Assembly (NCBI GenBank): GCA_002717625.1
Contig: PBEF01000019.1
Coordinates: 1 to 45,313 of the forward strand
Direction of reading: 5' to 3'
Source of the DNA: Fidelibacterota bacterium
GTDB lineage: Bacteria; Fidelibacterota; Marinisomatia; SCGC-AAA003-L08; D37C17
DNA: 45,313 nt
How positions within the stretch are numbered: position 1 is the first letter of the stretch; each line of letters begins with the position of its first letter. The notes under the pieces are model-generated. The model was not told the origin of the DNA and made no database searches. It saw only the letters and a program-made list of their open reading frames with translations. The position numbers were made by a program, and so were the translations under genes. Below, one piece after another: positions 1-9,425 of the stretch.

Positions 1-1
1 A

Positions 2-214
2 AATAACTCTGCTCAAATGGAGCATGAAGCAAGTACTTCAAGCATAGGTGAAGATCAATTATTTTATTGTAATCAAAGAGGTATTTTAACTGAAGATGCT
101 GTTTCTATGATAGTAAATGGTTTTTGTAAAGAAGTATTTAAAGAATTGCCAATGGAATTTGCTGTTGAAGCTCAAAAATTAATGGAAGTTAGTTTAGAAG
201 GTGCAGTTGGATAG
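2..214 (+). CDS. sufB: SufB, Fe-S cluster scaffold subunit (C-terminal end only)
   Basis: This is the 3' end of a gene that begins before the window. The visible 70 residues read [13 protein letters not shown], then [12 protein letters not shown], a long [14 protein letters not shown] stretch and [11 protein letters not shown], which is the highly conserved tail of SufB. The ATG at position 17 is an internal Met, not the start. SufB is the core scaffold of the SufBCD complex, where cytosolic Fe-S clusters are built from sulfur delivered by SufS and SufE. sufC follows after 24 nt, with a gaggag-type ribosome site between them. The identification is firm; only the missing 5' part limits it. Confidence 0.93.
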   Translation, partial: NNSAQMEHEASTSSIGEDQLFYCNQRGILTEDAVSMIVNGFCKEVFKELPMEFAVEAQKLMEVSLEGAVG

Positions 215-238
215 AAATATTAGGAGATTATTATCAAT

Positions 239-979
239 ATGTTAGAAATAAACAACTTATCTGCAGGAATAGAAAATAAAAAAATTATAAATAATGTAAA
301 TCTTAAAATCAAAAAGGGTGAATTCCATGTTATCATGGGAAAAAATGGAACAGGTAAAAGTACTCTCGGTAATATATTAACTGGCAAAGAAAATTATATA
401 ATTGATAATGGAACTATAACTTTTAAAGGTAATGATATTACAACATTAAGTCCAGAAGAGCGTGCGTGTAAAGGGATGTTTATGTCATTCCAATATCCAG
501 TATCAATTCCTGGTGTTAATTCTATGCATTTTTTACGAACAGCTGTTAATTCAATCAGGAAACATCAAAATAAAGATGAAATTGCTCCTGCTGATTTTAT
601 TAAAGAGTTTAAAGATAAATTAAACCTCTTAGGTTTAGATGATGATTTTTCAAAAAGAGGCGTTAATGATGGCTTCTCAGGAGGAGAAAAAAAGCGTTTT
701 GAAATCATTCAAATGTTAATGCTTAATCCAGATTTAGTTATATTAGATGAGACAGATTCAGGACTAGATATTGATGCATTGAAAATTGTTGCAGATGGAA
801 TTAATAGTTTCCGTACTAAAGATAAATCATTCATTTTAATAACTCATTATCATAGAATTGTACAATACCTATCTCCTGACTATGTCCATGTAATGCTAAA
901 TGGAACAATTGTTAAATCAGGACAAGAACAATTAGCTATAGATCTAGAGACCAAAGGTTATGATTGGTTAATCAAATGA
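239..979 (+). CDS. sufC: SufC, ABC-type ATPase of the Fe-S assembly complex
   Basis: A 246-residue cytosolic ABC ATPase of normal SufC length. The Walker A motif GKNGTGKST is at residues 34-42, the ABC signature FSGGE at 146-150, Walker B LVILDE ends at E171 and the H-loop His is at 203. SufC has no membrane partner; it binds SufB and SufD and uses ATP to remodel the scaffold during cluster assembly. It sits between sufB and sufD in the expected order. Its TGA stop overlaps the sufD ATG (ATGA), which implies translational coupling. Confidence 0.97.
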   Translation: MLEINNLSAGIENKKIINNVNLKIKKGEFHVIMGKNGTGKSTLGNILTGKENYIIDNGTITFKGNDITTLSPEERACKGMFMSFQYPVSIPGVNSMHFLRTAVNSIRKHQNKDEIAPADFIKEFKDKLNLLGLDDDFSKRGVNDGFSGGEKKRFEIIQMLMLNPDLVILDETDSGLDIDALKIVADGINSFRTKDKSFILITHYHRIVQYLSPDYVHVMLNGTIVKSGQEQLAIDLETKGYDWLIK

Positions 980-2118
980 AACAAAAAAAATATTATACCC
1001 CTAATACAGAAAAATGGAAATACACAAAAATAAATCAATTTGATTCATATAGTTTTGATTTTAAGCCTACCAATAGTAAAGTAAAAATTCATTGTGAAAA
1101 TAATGAAATTATATTACAAAATGGGATACTTAATAATATTGGATTAAATCTAGTAGATAAACAAATTATAATTTCTAATATAAATGATAGTAATAATCAT
1201 GCACAAAATATCCAAAATAAACTTTCAATTAATGAGGATGTGAAGTTTAATAATAAAAATATAAATTTTTACACTGGACTTTTTTTATACATACCTAAAA
1301 ATATAAATGAAAACATATCTATTAAAAACATTATAGACCAGGGGCATGAAAAAAGATTTTTAAACTTAAAAAATTATATTTATATAGATGAAAATTCAAA
1401 ATCCAATATTACCTATAATGAAGAAACAACTTGCTCATCATGCATTTATAATTCATATCAATTATATGTTGGAAATAATTCAGAATTAGAATTTACAAAT
1501 ATAAATAATCGTATAGATGGCTCTAAAGCAATCAATAATTATGATATAAATATACAGGCAAATTCAAAAATGACCTACCATGCAATGGATATTTCTGGAA
1601 AGCTTATAAAAAATAATTATAATATTAATTTAAATAAAGCGGGAGCAAATTGCTATTTTAATGGCTTAAATATTGCTTCTCAAAAAAATTATACAGATAA
1701 TTATATTGAAATTCGCCATAATACAAACCATACATTTAGCGATATCAATTACAATATTATAGCTCAAGATAAGTCTCAAAGTATTTTTTTTGCTAAAACA
1801 ATTATAAATGAAAAAAGTTCTAGCTGTGAAGCATACCAAAATAATAAAAATATTATTTTATCAGAAAAAGCTCTTATTCAGTCTAATCCACAACTAGAAA
1901 TATATAACGATGATGTTAAATGTGCTCATGGGTCTACGACAGGGCAAATTGATGAAGAAGCAGTTCATTATATGAGGACCAGGGGAATTAATGAAATACT
2001 TGCTAAACAGCTTATCCTGCATTCTTTTTTAGCTGATATTATTAATAAAATTTCTTTAAAAAATTTAAAGACAAAGCTGAATAATAAAATTGAGAATTAT
2101 TTAAAAAATGTTAATTAG
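976..2118 (+). CDS. sufD: SufD, Fe-S assembly complex subunit
   Basis: The protein has 380 residues counted from the ATG at 976, which overlaps the sufC stop in an ATGA junction. An upstream in-frame TTG at 964 is possible but less attractive. The N-terminal half is diverged and Asn/Lys-rich. The C-terminal half carries the SufB/SufD beta-helix family block: the DVKCAHGSTTGQIDEEAVHYM region, then RGINE and a small helical tail. SufD pairs with SufB to form the cluster-building interface. The conserved Cys-Ala-His of the C-terminal block is present. The overlap with sufE (11 nt) fits one transcript. Confidence 0.95.
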   Translation: MKQKKYYTPNTEKWKYTKINQFDSYSFDFKPTNSKVKIHCENNEIILQNGILNNIGLNLVDKQIIISNINDSNNHAQNIQNKLSINEDVKFNNKNINFYTGLFLYIPKNINENISIKNIIDQGHEKRFLNLKNYIYIDENSKSNITYNEETTCSSCIYNSYQLYVGNNSELEFTNINNRIDGSKAINNYDINIQANSKMTYHAMDISGKLIKNNYNINLNKAGANCYFNGLNIASQKNYTDNYIEIRHNTNHTFSDINYNIIAQDKSQSIFFAKTIINEKSSSCEAYQNNKNIILSEKALIQSNPQLEIYNDDVKCAHGSTTGQIDEEAVHYMRTRGINEILAKQLILHSFLADIINKISLKNLKTKLNNKIENYLKNVN

Positions 2119-2521
2119 TTCAAAAATAAATGAAATTAAAGATATGTTTGAATTATTTGACGACCCTATGGATAAATATACTCAAATTATAGAACTGGGC
2201 AAAAAAAATATCCCTTTACAAAATAAATATAAGAATGAAGAAAATAGAATTTATGGATGTACATCATTAGCATGGGTTCGGGTCACTAAAGAAAATAACA
2301 CATATACGATATTTATTGATTCAGATACATTTATTGTTAAAGGCCTTTTAAGTATTATTAAATATATTATTGATGGATCTGAAGCAAAACAAATTGAAAC
2401 ATTGAATATACAATCTATATTAAGTGATATTGGACTTGAAGAATCTATTACTAGCCAAAGAACAAATGGCTTTTTAAATGCCTTAGAAATGATTAAAACA
2501 CAAATAAAAAAATATGAGTGA
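2108..2521 (+). CDS. sufE: SufE, sulfur acceptor for the cysteine desulfurase
   Basis: A 137-residue SufE-family protein. The family's reactive cysteine lies in the motif RIYGCTSLAWV and falls at residue 51, the same number as in the E. coli enzyme. SufE takes persulfide sulfur from SufS and passes it to SufB. Other family features are the N-terminal helix with DPMDKYTQIIELG and the C-terminal RTNGFLNAL segment. The start ATG lies inside the end of sufD, and the stop overlaps the next gene by 8 nt, so it is embedded in the suf operon. Confidence 0.95.
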   Translation: MLISSKINEIKDMFELFDDPMDKYTQIIELGKKNIPLQNKYKNEENRIYGCTSLAWVRVTKENNTYTIFIDSDTFIVKGLLSIIKYIIDGSEAKQIETLNIQSILSDIGLEESITSQRTNGFLNALEMIKTQIKKYE

Positions 2522-3053
2522 AAATAATTTTATAAAAATTTCACGTGATTGTGATGGAGTTTTAATTCCATCTGGAGATCATATTAAAATTTCACAGGGA
2601 ACTCCTGTTAAAATAACACAATCTTTAGGTGGTTACTTTACATTATATGTGAATGGAAATTTAGTGAAATTAGATGGAAAAGATGCTGATGCTATTAATC
2701 AAACAGTTAATCTAAACGATGACTATTTAGATGTAAAGGAATTCAATGAAACACTTATATGGGATCAGCTCAAAACCTGTTATGATCCAGAGATTCCAGT
2801 GAATATTGTTGATTTAGGATTAATTTACAATCTTGACTACACAAAAAATGATAGTGGAAAATACTATATTAATATTAAAATGACTCTAACAGCTCCTGGA
2901 TGTGGAATGGGTCCAGTTATTGCTTCAGATGCAGAAAATAAAATAAAAGGGTTATCCTTTGTTGATGATGTATTAATTGAATTAGTATGGGATCCTGTGT
3001 GGAATCAAGATATGATGACTGAAGAAGCAAAATTAAAATTAGGAATGCTTTAA
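2514..3053 (+). CDS. sufT: SufT-like protein with MIP18/DUF59 domain
   Basis: A 179-residue protein. The first 75 residues form a small beta-rich segment (GTPVKITQSLGGYFTLYVNG, then KLDGKDADAI) characteristic of the SufT group. Residues of about 80-175 form the MIP18/DUF59 domain, with DPEIPVNIVDLGLIY and the conserved Cys motif TAPGCGMG followed by WDPVWNQDMM. SufT proteins are linked to Fe-S maturation; their exact step is less well defined than for SufBCDSE. Its position between sufE and sufS, with an 8-nt overlap upstream and 1 nt downstream, supports this role. Family assignment is strong, mechanism is inferred. Confidence 0.9.
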   Translation: MSENNFIKISRDCDGVLIPSGDHIKISQGTPVKITQSLGGYFTLYVNGNLVKLDGKDADAINQTVNLNDDYLDVKEFNETLIWDQLKTCYDPEIPVNIVDLGLIYNLDYTKNDSGKYYINIKMTLTAPGCGMGPVIASDAENKIKGLSFVDDVLIELVWDPVWNQDMMTEEAKLKLGML

Positions 3054-3054
3054 A

Positions 3055-4242
3055 ATGGATATTAAAAATCAATTTCCAATATTTAAAAATAATCCTGATT
3101 TAATTTATTTTGATAACGCATCAACAACTCAAAAACCGCAGTGTGTTATTGATGCTATGGTTAATTTTTATAGCTCATGTAATGCAAATGTGCATAGAGG
3201 AGCATATAAAATTGCTGAGCAAGCAACTGCTCAATTTGAAAATTCAAGACAAATTATTGCAAAATTTCTTAATGCCAATGAAAATGAAATCATTTTTACA
3301 AAGGGTACAACTGAATCGATTAATTTAATTGCTTATAGCTTAGAATCTAAACTCAAACCTGGAGATGAAATCATAATTTCAGAAATGGAACATCATAGCA
3401 ATATTATACCATGGCAAATGCTACAAAAAAATAATATTTCTATTAAATATGCTCCCATTAATAATCAGGGTGAAATAGATATAAAACAATTAGAATCATT
3501 AATTACAACTAATACAAAACTTATATCTGTTATACATATGTCTAATGTATTAGGTAGCATTAATTCTTTAGATCAAATCATTAATCTAGCTAAACAAAAT
3601 AATATTCTAACACTTATTGATGCAGCTCAAAGTATATCACATGAAAAAATTAATGTACAAGAATTAAACTGTGACTTTTTAGTATTCTCAGGTCATAAAA
3701 TTATGGGTCCTACTGGTGTTGGGGTACTATATATGAAGGCAAAACATGCAGATAGCATGGAGCCCTTTTTGCGTGGAGGGCAGATGATTAAAGAAGTAAC
3801 AAAAAATAATACAACATGGAACGATTTTCCATGGAAATTTGAAGCAGGAACACCTAATATAGCACAAGTTATAGGTTTATCTAAAAGTATTGAATATATT
3901 AATGAATTAGGATTAGATAATATCAAAATTTATGAGCAAGATTTACTAAACTATTTATTATTGAACCTAAAAAATATACATGATATTGATATATTAGCTC
4001 ACCATAATAGTTCAGGACCAATTGTCTCTTTTAATATACCAGGATGCCATCCTTATGATATTGCCAAACTACTTGATGGAAAAAATATATGTATTAGAGC
4101 AGGTCATCATTGTGCTCAAATTCTTATGGAAAGTTTAAAAATTAATTATACTAATAGGATTAGCTTATTTATATATAATTCTAAAAAAGAAATTGATTAT
4201 TTTATTGAACACCTATTAAAAGTTATTACAATATTAAAATAA
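3055..4242 (+). CDS. sufS: SufS, cysteine desulfurase
   Basis: A 395-residue PLP enzyme of aminotransferase class V. The PLP lysine is K215 in SGHKIMGPTGVG, preceded by the IDAAQS cofactor site near residue 189. The catalytic cysteine is C353 in IRAGHHCAQ; the usual Thr before the Gly is Ala here. EMEHHSNIIPW and the N-terminal YFDNASTTQKP are also typical. It removes sulfur from L-cysteine and hands it to SufE. The gene starts one nucleotide after the sufT-like stop. It is the last gene of the suf operon and converges on the glutaredoxin gene, with 1 nt between stops. Confidence 0.96.
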   Translation: MDIKNQFPIFKNNPDLIYFDNASTTQKPQCVIDAMVNFYSSCNANVHRGAYKIAEQATAQFENSRQIIAKFLNANENEIIFTKGTTESINLIAYSLESKLKPGDEIIISEMEHHSNIIPWQMLQKNNISIKYAPINNQGEIDIKQLESLITTNTKLISVIHMSNVLGSINSLDQIINLAKQNNILTLIDAAQSISHEKINVQELNCDFLVFSGHKIMGPTGVGVLYMKAKHADSMEPFLRGGQMIKEVTKNNTTWNDFPWKFEAGTPNIAQVIGLSKSIEYINELGLDNIKIYEQDLLNYLLLNLKNIHDIDILAHHNSSGPIVSFNIPGCHPYDIAKLLDGKNICIRAGHHCAQILMESLKINYTNRISLFIYNSKKEIDYFIEHLLKVITILK

Positions 4243-4243
4243 T

Positions 4244-4549
4244 TTATTTTTTTAATAAATTTGCTAATTCTCCAGAGTTGTGTAATTCAACAGCAATATC
4301 ACACCCCCCTATAAATTCACCATTGAAAAATAATTGTGGTATTGTAGGCCAATTAGAAACTTTAGCTAATTCATGTCTAATATTATGATCTTCTAAAACA
4401 TTAGTTGCCTTATAATCAACATTATGCGTATTTAAAATATTAACAACTGTAGATGAAAAACCACACATAGGCATTTCTTTTGTTCCTTTCATATAAAGCA
4501 TAATTTTATTATCAGCAATATCTTTTTTTATTTTATCTTGTAATTCCAA
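4244..4549 (-). CDS. grxD: Monothiol glutaredoxin, Grx4/GrxD type
   Basis: A CGFS monothiol glutaredoxin. The motif PMCGFSST sits where family members bind a [2Fe-2S] cluster with glutathione. LYMKGTKEMP, NWPTIPQLFFNGEFIGGCD and a C-terminal ELANLLKK complete the fold. I place the start at a TTG at 4549 (101 residues), because an AGAGAGG ribosome site lies 5 nt before it and the length then matches the family. The frame stays open upstream to another TTG at 4606, which would add 19 unusual residues. Such proteins shuttle Fe-S clusters, so its place tail-to-tail with the suf operon makes functional sense. Confidence 0.93.
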   Translation of the reverse strand: MELQDKIKKDIADNKIMLYMKGTKEMPMCGFSSTVVNILNTHNVDYKATNVLEDHNIRHELAKVSNWPTIPQLFFNGEFIGGCDIAVELHNSGELANLLKK

Positions 4550-4632
4550 ATGGACCTCTCTCTTTATAGATTGTTTATTACATATACTAATCGCTAATTT
4601 ATACAATTCAATATACTTTAGTAAATATTTTT
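4550..4632. promoter_or_regulatory. Short divergent promoter region
   Basis: About 80 AT-rich bases separate the glutaredoxin (minus) and patatin (plus) starts, so promoters for both must lie here or inside the adjoining coding ends. I see no convincing -35/-10 pair; the inference rests on gene orientation only. Confidence 0.3.
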
Positions 4633-7020
4633 ATGAAAAAGATTGTTACAAGAATTACTATAGCTTTATTTATTATTACTTTATTATTCGCAGATAATAA
4701 GGAAAGAAAGATTGGACTTGTTTTATCTGGTGGCGGTATTAAAGGTTTTGGCCATCTAGGAACATTATATCTAATTGATTCTCTTAATGTGCCCATTGAC
4801 TATGTTGTGGGTTCATCTATTGGAGCTATATCAGCTGCCTTATACGCTACCGGACACTCACCTGAGGAAATAGAACAAATAGGAAAAAATTCTGATTGGG
4901 ATAGAATATTTGGACAATCTCCAAGAAGAGATAAATTGTATTATTTTCAAAAGTTAGATGCAGGTAGATTTAATATTACATTTGGAATAGATGGATTTAA
5001 ACCCACATCACCTATTTCGCTATCTAATGGACAATATGCATATGAGCATCTTTTGAAATTATTTAATAGCTATTCGCATGTTAATAACTACGATGACTTA
5101 TTAATTCCATTTAGATGTAATGGAACAGATATTATCAATGGAAAAGAAATTATTTTTAATAATGGATCAATTGCTAAAGCTTTACGAATTTCAACATCTA
5201 TACCAACTGTATTTACTCCTATTGAAGATAAGAATCGTTTACTTGTTGATGGTGGATTAATTAATAATTTACCATCTAACATCGCAGAAGATATGGGCGC
5301 AAATTTTATTATTTCATCTAGTGTATTATCTTCTGAAAAATCAAAAGAACAAATTGTCGATGTTTTTAATATTATAGGTACTATCATTGATTTATATGGT
5401 TATGAAAACAAACAATCTAATATACTTAAATCAGATATCCTTATTAATCCAAAATTAAATAACATTAGTGTCATTGGAGCTAATCCAAAAACAATAGAAC
5501 GTATTACAAAAGCAGGTAAAAAAGAAGCTTATCAACATATTGATGAATTTTTAAAATTAAAAAATACAAATTTAAAACAACCATATATCAAATTATCAGC
5601 CATCAAGAATAATAAATTTAAACTACAATCTATTGAATTAAGTCCTGATTTAAAAAACGATATATTAATAAAAAAATTATTTACAGATAATTCAATAATC
5701 ACAAAAGATGATTTTGCTCTTAAAATATTAGAAGTTCGCAGAAATCAACAGTATAATAACTTATCATATAAATTTAAGCAAGTAGATGATAATACATTTA
5801 TAGCTAAGATAGAAGGATCAAAAAACAATCCTATCATAATCAATAAAATTAAAATAGAAGGAAATAATAAAATTCCTGATAAAGATATTATTAGACTCTT
5901 TAATGTTCAAGAAAACAAACAAATTGATATTAATATGTTTAATGAAGAAATTCATCAGGCATATAACACAGGATATTTTGAATATTTACACTATGAGTTA
6001 CTACCTGTAGATGCTACATATTCAGATCTCATTATTAATTGTAAGGAAACAAAAAATAAAAAAATCAAATTGGGAATAATATGGGATAACCATTATAAAC
6101 TTTTAGGAAAAGTAAAATTAGATATTTTTAATAAACCATTACGAAGATTAAGAATACAAAATGAACTAACTTTTTCAGGGTTTAAACAAAATAAGTTTAA
6201 TCTATATTATCTAACAATGAGTAATAGAAAAATAAATATTATCCCATTTTTAGAAAAAATCAATCAAATCAAAACATTTGGTATATCAGACTATATATAT
6301 AATATGAATCCTGATACTCAGTATATAATAGCTAATACTATAAATGATGTAAAGCATGATTTAGATAATTTTTCATATGGAATTATTTTTTCTATGATGC
6401 AATATGGCTCTATCACATTTAAATCTAATCAATCAAACAATAAATTTAACTCTGATATATATAATGTAAACTATTCTCAAATGATATTAGATATAGACCA
6501 AATTGATGATTTACTAAATCCTAGGAGTGGCTATCTTCTAATAGCTGATTATCAAAAATCAGATGATCATCAGAAAACATTTAATTATTTAAATATTAAA
6601 TCTGAATACTTTAAAACATTTTATCATAATCATACTATTAGACTATTTGGAATGTATAAAGATGCCAGTGAAAATACGCCTATAAATTTAACTAGTACAT
6701 ATGGAGGATATAATTGGGCTATAGGATATGATGAGTTTGAGTTGACATCTTATGAATTATCATTACTAGGTTTTGAATATCAATTTCACTATAAGAATAG
6801 CACCACATTAAGATTTATTATCAACCATATTGGTAAATATAACAACCTATTATTTGATGGCCCTGAAATTAAAGATCCTATTAATTATGGCTTTGGTATT
6901 AAAATTAGATCCTTATTAGGTCCAATTAACTTTATATGGGGACGAGGCTATGATACGATAATGAATGAAAAAAGTAAAAGAACTAATATATTTTATTTTA
7001 ATTTTGGAGTTCATTTATAA
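4633..7020 (+). CDS. Patatin-like phospholipase fused to POTRA and outer-membrane barrel
   Basis: A 795-residue exported protein. Residues 1-20 are a signal peptide (MKKIVTRIT... ending LLFA). Residues 25-310 are a patatin domain with the oxyanion motif GGGIKG (33-38), nucleophile S62 in GSSIG and D206 in VDGG, so the Ser-Asp dyad is intact. A POTRA-like segment with KIKIEGNNKIPDKDI follows at about 400-470. The remainder is beta-rich with a BamA-like end (PRSGYLLIADYQ, then LGPINFIWGRGYD). This layout matches two-part patatin/BamA-family proteins such as type Vd autotransporter-like PlpD and its Bacteroidota relatives. Lipid hydrolase activity at the cell surface or periplasm is inferred. 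Confidence 0.88.
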   Translation: MKKIVTRITIALFIITLLFADNKERKIGLVLSGGGIKGFGHLGTLYLIDSLNVPIDYVVGSSIGAISAALYATGHSPEEIEQIGKNSDWDRIFGQSPRRDKLYYFQKLDAGRFNITFGIDGFKPTSPISLSNGQYAYEHLLKLFNSYSHVNNYDDLLIPFRCNGTDIINGKEIIFNNGSIAKALRISTSIPTVFTPIEDKNRLLVDGGLINNLPSNIAEDMGANFIISSSVLSSEKSKEQIVDVFNIIGTIIDLYGYENKQSNILKSDILINPKLNNISVIGANPKTIERITKAGKKEAYQHIDEFLKLKNTNLKQPYIKLSAIKNNKFKLQSIELSPDLKNDILIKKLFTDNSIITKDDFALKILEVRRNQQYNNLSYKFKQVDDNTFIAKIEGSKNNPIIINKIKIEGNNKIPDKDIIRLFNVQENKQIDINMFNEEIHQAYNTGYFEYLHYELLPVDATYSDLIINCKETKNKKIKLGIIWDNHYKLLGKVKLDIFNKPLRRLRIQNELTFSGFKQNKFNLYYLTMSNRKINIIPFLEKINQIKTFGISDYIYNMNPDTQYIIANTINDVKHDLDNFSYGIIFSMMQYGSITFKSNQSNNKFNSDIYNVNYSQMILDIDQIDDLLNPRSGYLLIADYQKSDDHQKTFNYLNIKSEYFKTFYHNHTIRLFGMYKDASENTPINLTSTYGGYNWAIGYDEFELTSYELSLLGFEYQFHYKNSTTLRFIINHIGKYNNLLFDGPEIKDPINYGFGIKIRSLLGPINFIWGRGYDTIMNEKSKRTNIFYFNFGVHL

Positions 7021-7070
7021 TCTGTAAATTATTGTAGTTTCACATTTTTTATTATCATAAAGGGGAGGTT

Positions 7071-9425
7071 ATGAATATAACTACATATATTAAATTATTT
7101 TTCATCTCATTATTATCAATTTTTATTACTACTTGTGGTAGTAGTGGTAGTGGTGTATTTGATGATGCAGAATCTGCAACTGAATTTACATTTGAATTAA
7201 GCGGTGGTAGCGCTGATGATTTTCTTAGTGATTCAGGAGACATTGATCAAAATTCACAGGCTGCACTAAACTTTAAAACAAGTGTAGCTGCTCAAGTTGG
7301 AGCAAATCCAGATCAAATTGAAATCACAGGAGTAGAAAATATCAATTCTAGAAATGAATTATTTATTTTATCTTTTATTTTTAAAGAGGATAGTGAAGGT
7401 CTTATTGCTGTTGATACATTAGTAGAAGAATTAATGGATATTATTAGTACAGCGATATTAGATGACACCTCTTTAACCATTGGAGATTATAGTGCAGATA
7501 TTGAAGAAATTATAATTGATAATCTTGATGAAGATATTTCCTGTCCATTTACAACGGATCAATGCGGCGTATGCAATGGCCCTGGTTTAAACCAAGATGG
7601 TTGCTGCGGTGAAGAAGTCTTAGATGACTGTGGAAACTGTGGTAACACTAATAGCACAATAAATGATGCAAATATGATGCTAACAGAAATGATTCAACGT
7701 ATATCTTGGTGTAATGATAACCATTATGATGATGATTATTATTATTATGAACATACTGACCACTATGATTGTAGCGATGAACTATCAGATTGGGATTTTG
7801 ATGTTATTTATGATAAATATCAATCTGCTTTAGGTAATGGAACTTGTTCTAATAGTGCTGCTTATTTTGGTATGGGTATCACATCAATGTTTAGAGTTAC
7901 TCAAGATCAAGAACTGATTGATATAATTGACACATGGGATAGTGGCGAAGATGATATCATAATCTCAAATGATAGAAACTCTCAATCTAAAATCAAATCT
8001 GGTCTTCCTAAGGGAACATCAGACTTTACCACATTATCAAATATTAACTACTTAAACTATATTCCAATTAAGCATCTATTTAATTCTATAGTAAATCGTA
8101 ATTCAAGAGATAATAATGAAACAATATATTTCTCTGATATGCAAGATATGATTGAAGATGTGTTTATTACAAAATTAAATGATGCAATTAGCCATTTTGA
8201 AAATGTTGTTGGAAATGATTTTATGTTTACAATAACTCCTGCAATGCAAGATGACTCGTATGCAGATAATATCGAAATTGATGATGCTGAAATTTATGTA
8301 ATGAAAGCTTATATGCACAGCCTAAGAGCTCTTTTATATGCTATTTCTACATATAATTTAGATTTTATCAATTCAGATAATTTTGATGATGGACCTGCAG
8401 ATGGTTTTGATTTTACACAATTGCAACAAAATGGAGATTATCTTTCTATACGTAATGGATCTCAAAATAATCTTCCTAATGCATTTGATGATTTAAATGA
8501 TATTTTCACATCACTGCAATCTGCTTATACCTTTTTAGGTAATCATGTTCATCCAAATGGGGTATTATCATGGGATGATGTTTCTGGTCAAGATGTATAT
8601 GATGCATTATTTATAGATGGACCAAACATTCTAAATAATACGCATACAGTAGAAGATGTTTGTGTTGGTGGTGAATCACACTCATATTGGGGGTATGATG
8701 GAGAATATTATCAAAATGATTATAATGATGAAATATGCTATGATATTAATGTTAATCTTAAGAATGTAATGGAAACACCTATTAATGATTTTAAAGATCT
8801 TCTTCCATCTTATACAATTAGTGATTTAGATAACCAAGAAATGGAAATAGGATGGGATAACAATTGTGAATGGTTTGATTCTAACGAAACCTGTTTAGAG
8901 GCTGGAGATTCATACTTATGGATGAATTATGAATGGAAAAGTAATCAATGTTGGGCAGGAGTTGAAGATGATTATGAGTGGAATGATTGGCATTATCAAT
9001 GCAATCCTCAAAGTGAGAGCTATCCAAATGAATATTCTAATATGATACCAATGCAAACAAATTGTGGGTCTACAGATAATTGTGACTGTTCCTATGCACA
9101 CACATATGCCGAGCAAATGTTAACCAATATCATTGATGACATCGGTATATCTGATTTACTATATATAGATATTGCATACAGTGAGAGTTATTGGAATCAA
9201 GAACAACAATGGTGCTATAACATTATGTACAAAGAATATGTTGCTGACCCCTGTTTCACATGGAATCAAAACAGTTATTCACAATGGCAATCTGCATGGC
9301 CAGATGTTACAATGAGCGGATTATTTCCTAACATGACTCTAAATAAATTTCTTGATTTAACTGGAATATCTCAAGAAGATGATGACTGGTGGGAGCAAAG
9401 TTCATGTTCAGAGGATGATGATTAA
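7071..9425 (+). CDS. Large acidic Cys-containing lipoprotein, function unknown
   Basis: A 784-residue protein with a lipoprotein signal peptide; the lipobox ITTC places the acylated cysteine at residue 22. A strong aaggggagg ribosome site precedes the ATG. Residues of about 32-165 form a domain shared with the lipoprotein at 10997 (FLSDSGDIDQNSQAA here, FLDDSGAIDQTSDAA there). A Cys cassette follows at about 163-192 (QCGVCNGPGLNQDGCC). The middle is helical, with a Met/Leu-rich segment near KAYMHSLRALLYAISTYNLDF. The C-terminal 200 residues are rich in Trp, Asp, Tyr and Cys. No enzyme motif is recognised. An outer-membrane surface role is inferred. Confidence 0.85.
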   Translation: MNITTYIKLFFISLLSIFITTCGSSGSGVFDDAESATEFTFELSGGSADDFLSDSGDIDQNSQAALNFKTSVAAQVGANPDQIEITGVENINSRNELFILSFIFKEDSEGLIAVDTLVEELMDIISTAILDDTSLTIGDYSADIEEIIIDNLDEDISCPFTTDQCGVCNGPGLNQDGCCGEEVLDDCGNCGNTNSTINDANMMLTEMIQRISWCNDNHYDDDYYYYEHTDHYDCSDELSDWDFDVIYDKYQSALGNGTCSNSAAYFGMGITSMFRVTQDQELIDIIDTWDSGEDDIIISNDRNSQSKIKSGLPKGTSDFTTLSNINYLNYIPIKHLFNSIVNRNSRDNNETIYFSDMQDMIEDVFITKLNDAISHFENVVGNDFMFTITPAMQDDSYADNIEIDDAEIYVMKAYMHSLRALLYAISTYNLDFINSDNFDDGPADGFDFTQLQQNGDYLSIRNGSQNNLPNAFDDLNDIFTSLQSAYTFLGNHVHPNGVLSWDDVSGQDVYDALFIDGPNILNNTHTVEDVCVGGESHSYWGYDGEYYQNDYNDEICYDINVNLKNVMETPINDFKDLLPSYTISDLDNQEMEIGWDNNCEWFDSNETCLEAGDSYLWMNYEWKSNQCWAGVEDDYEWNDWHYQCNPQSESYPNEYSNMIPMQTNCGSTDNCDCSYAHTYAEQMLTNIIDDIGISDLLYIDIAYSESYWNQEQQWCYNIMYKEYVADPCFTWNQNSYSQWQSAWPDVTMSGLFPNMTLNKFLDLTGISQEDDDWWEQSSCSEDDD

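Noticed and set aside
3110-3328. Plus-strand 72-codon frame inside sufS
   Set aside because: It overlaps a strongly conserved gene in another frame and encodes nothing recognisable.
4241-4261. AATTTATT/AATAAATT inverted repeat between sufS and the glutaredoxin gene as a terminator
   Set aside because: Only 8 A/T pairs, so too weak to call; such palindromes are expected by chance at this base composition.
9379-9414. Upstream start at 9379 for the barrel protein
   Set aside because: It would place 12 extra codons inside the end of the lipoprotein gene without a ribosome site; the pair of ATGs at 9415 and 9418 fits better.
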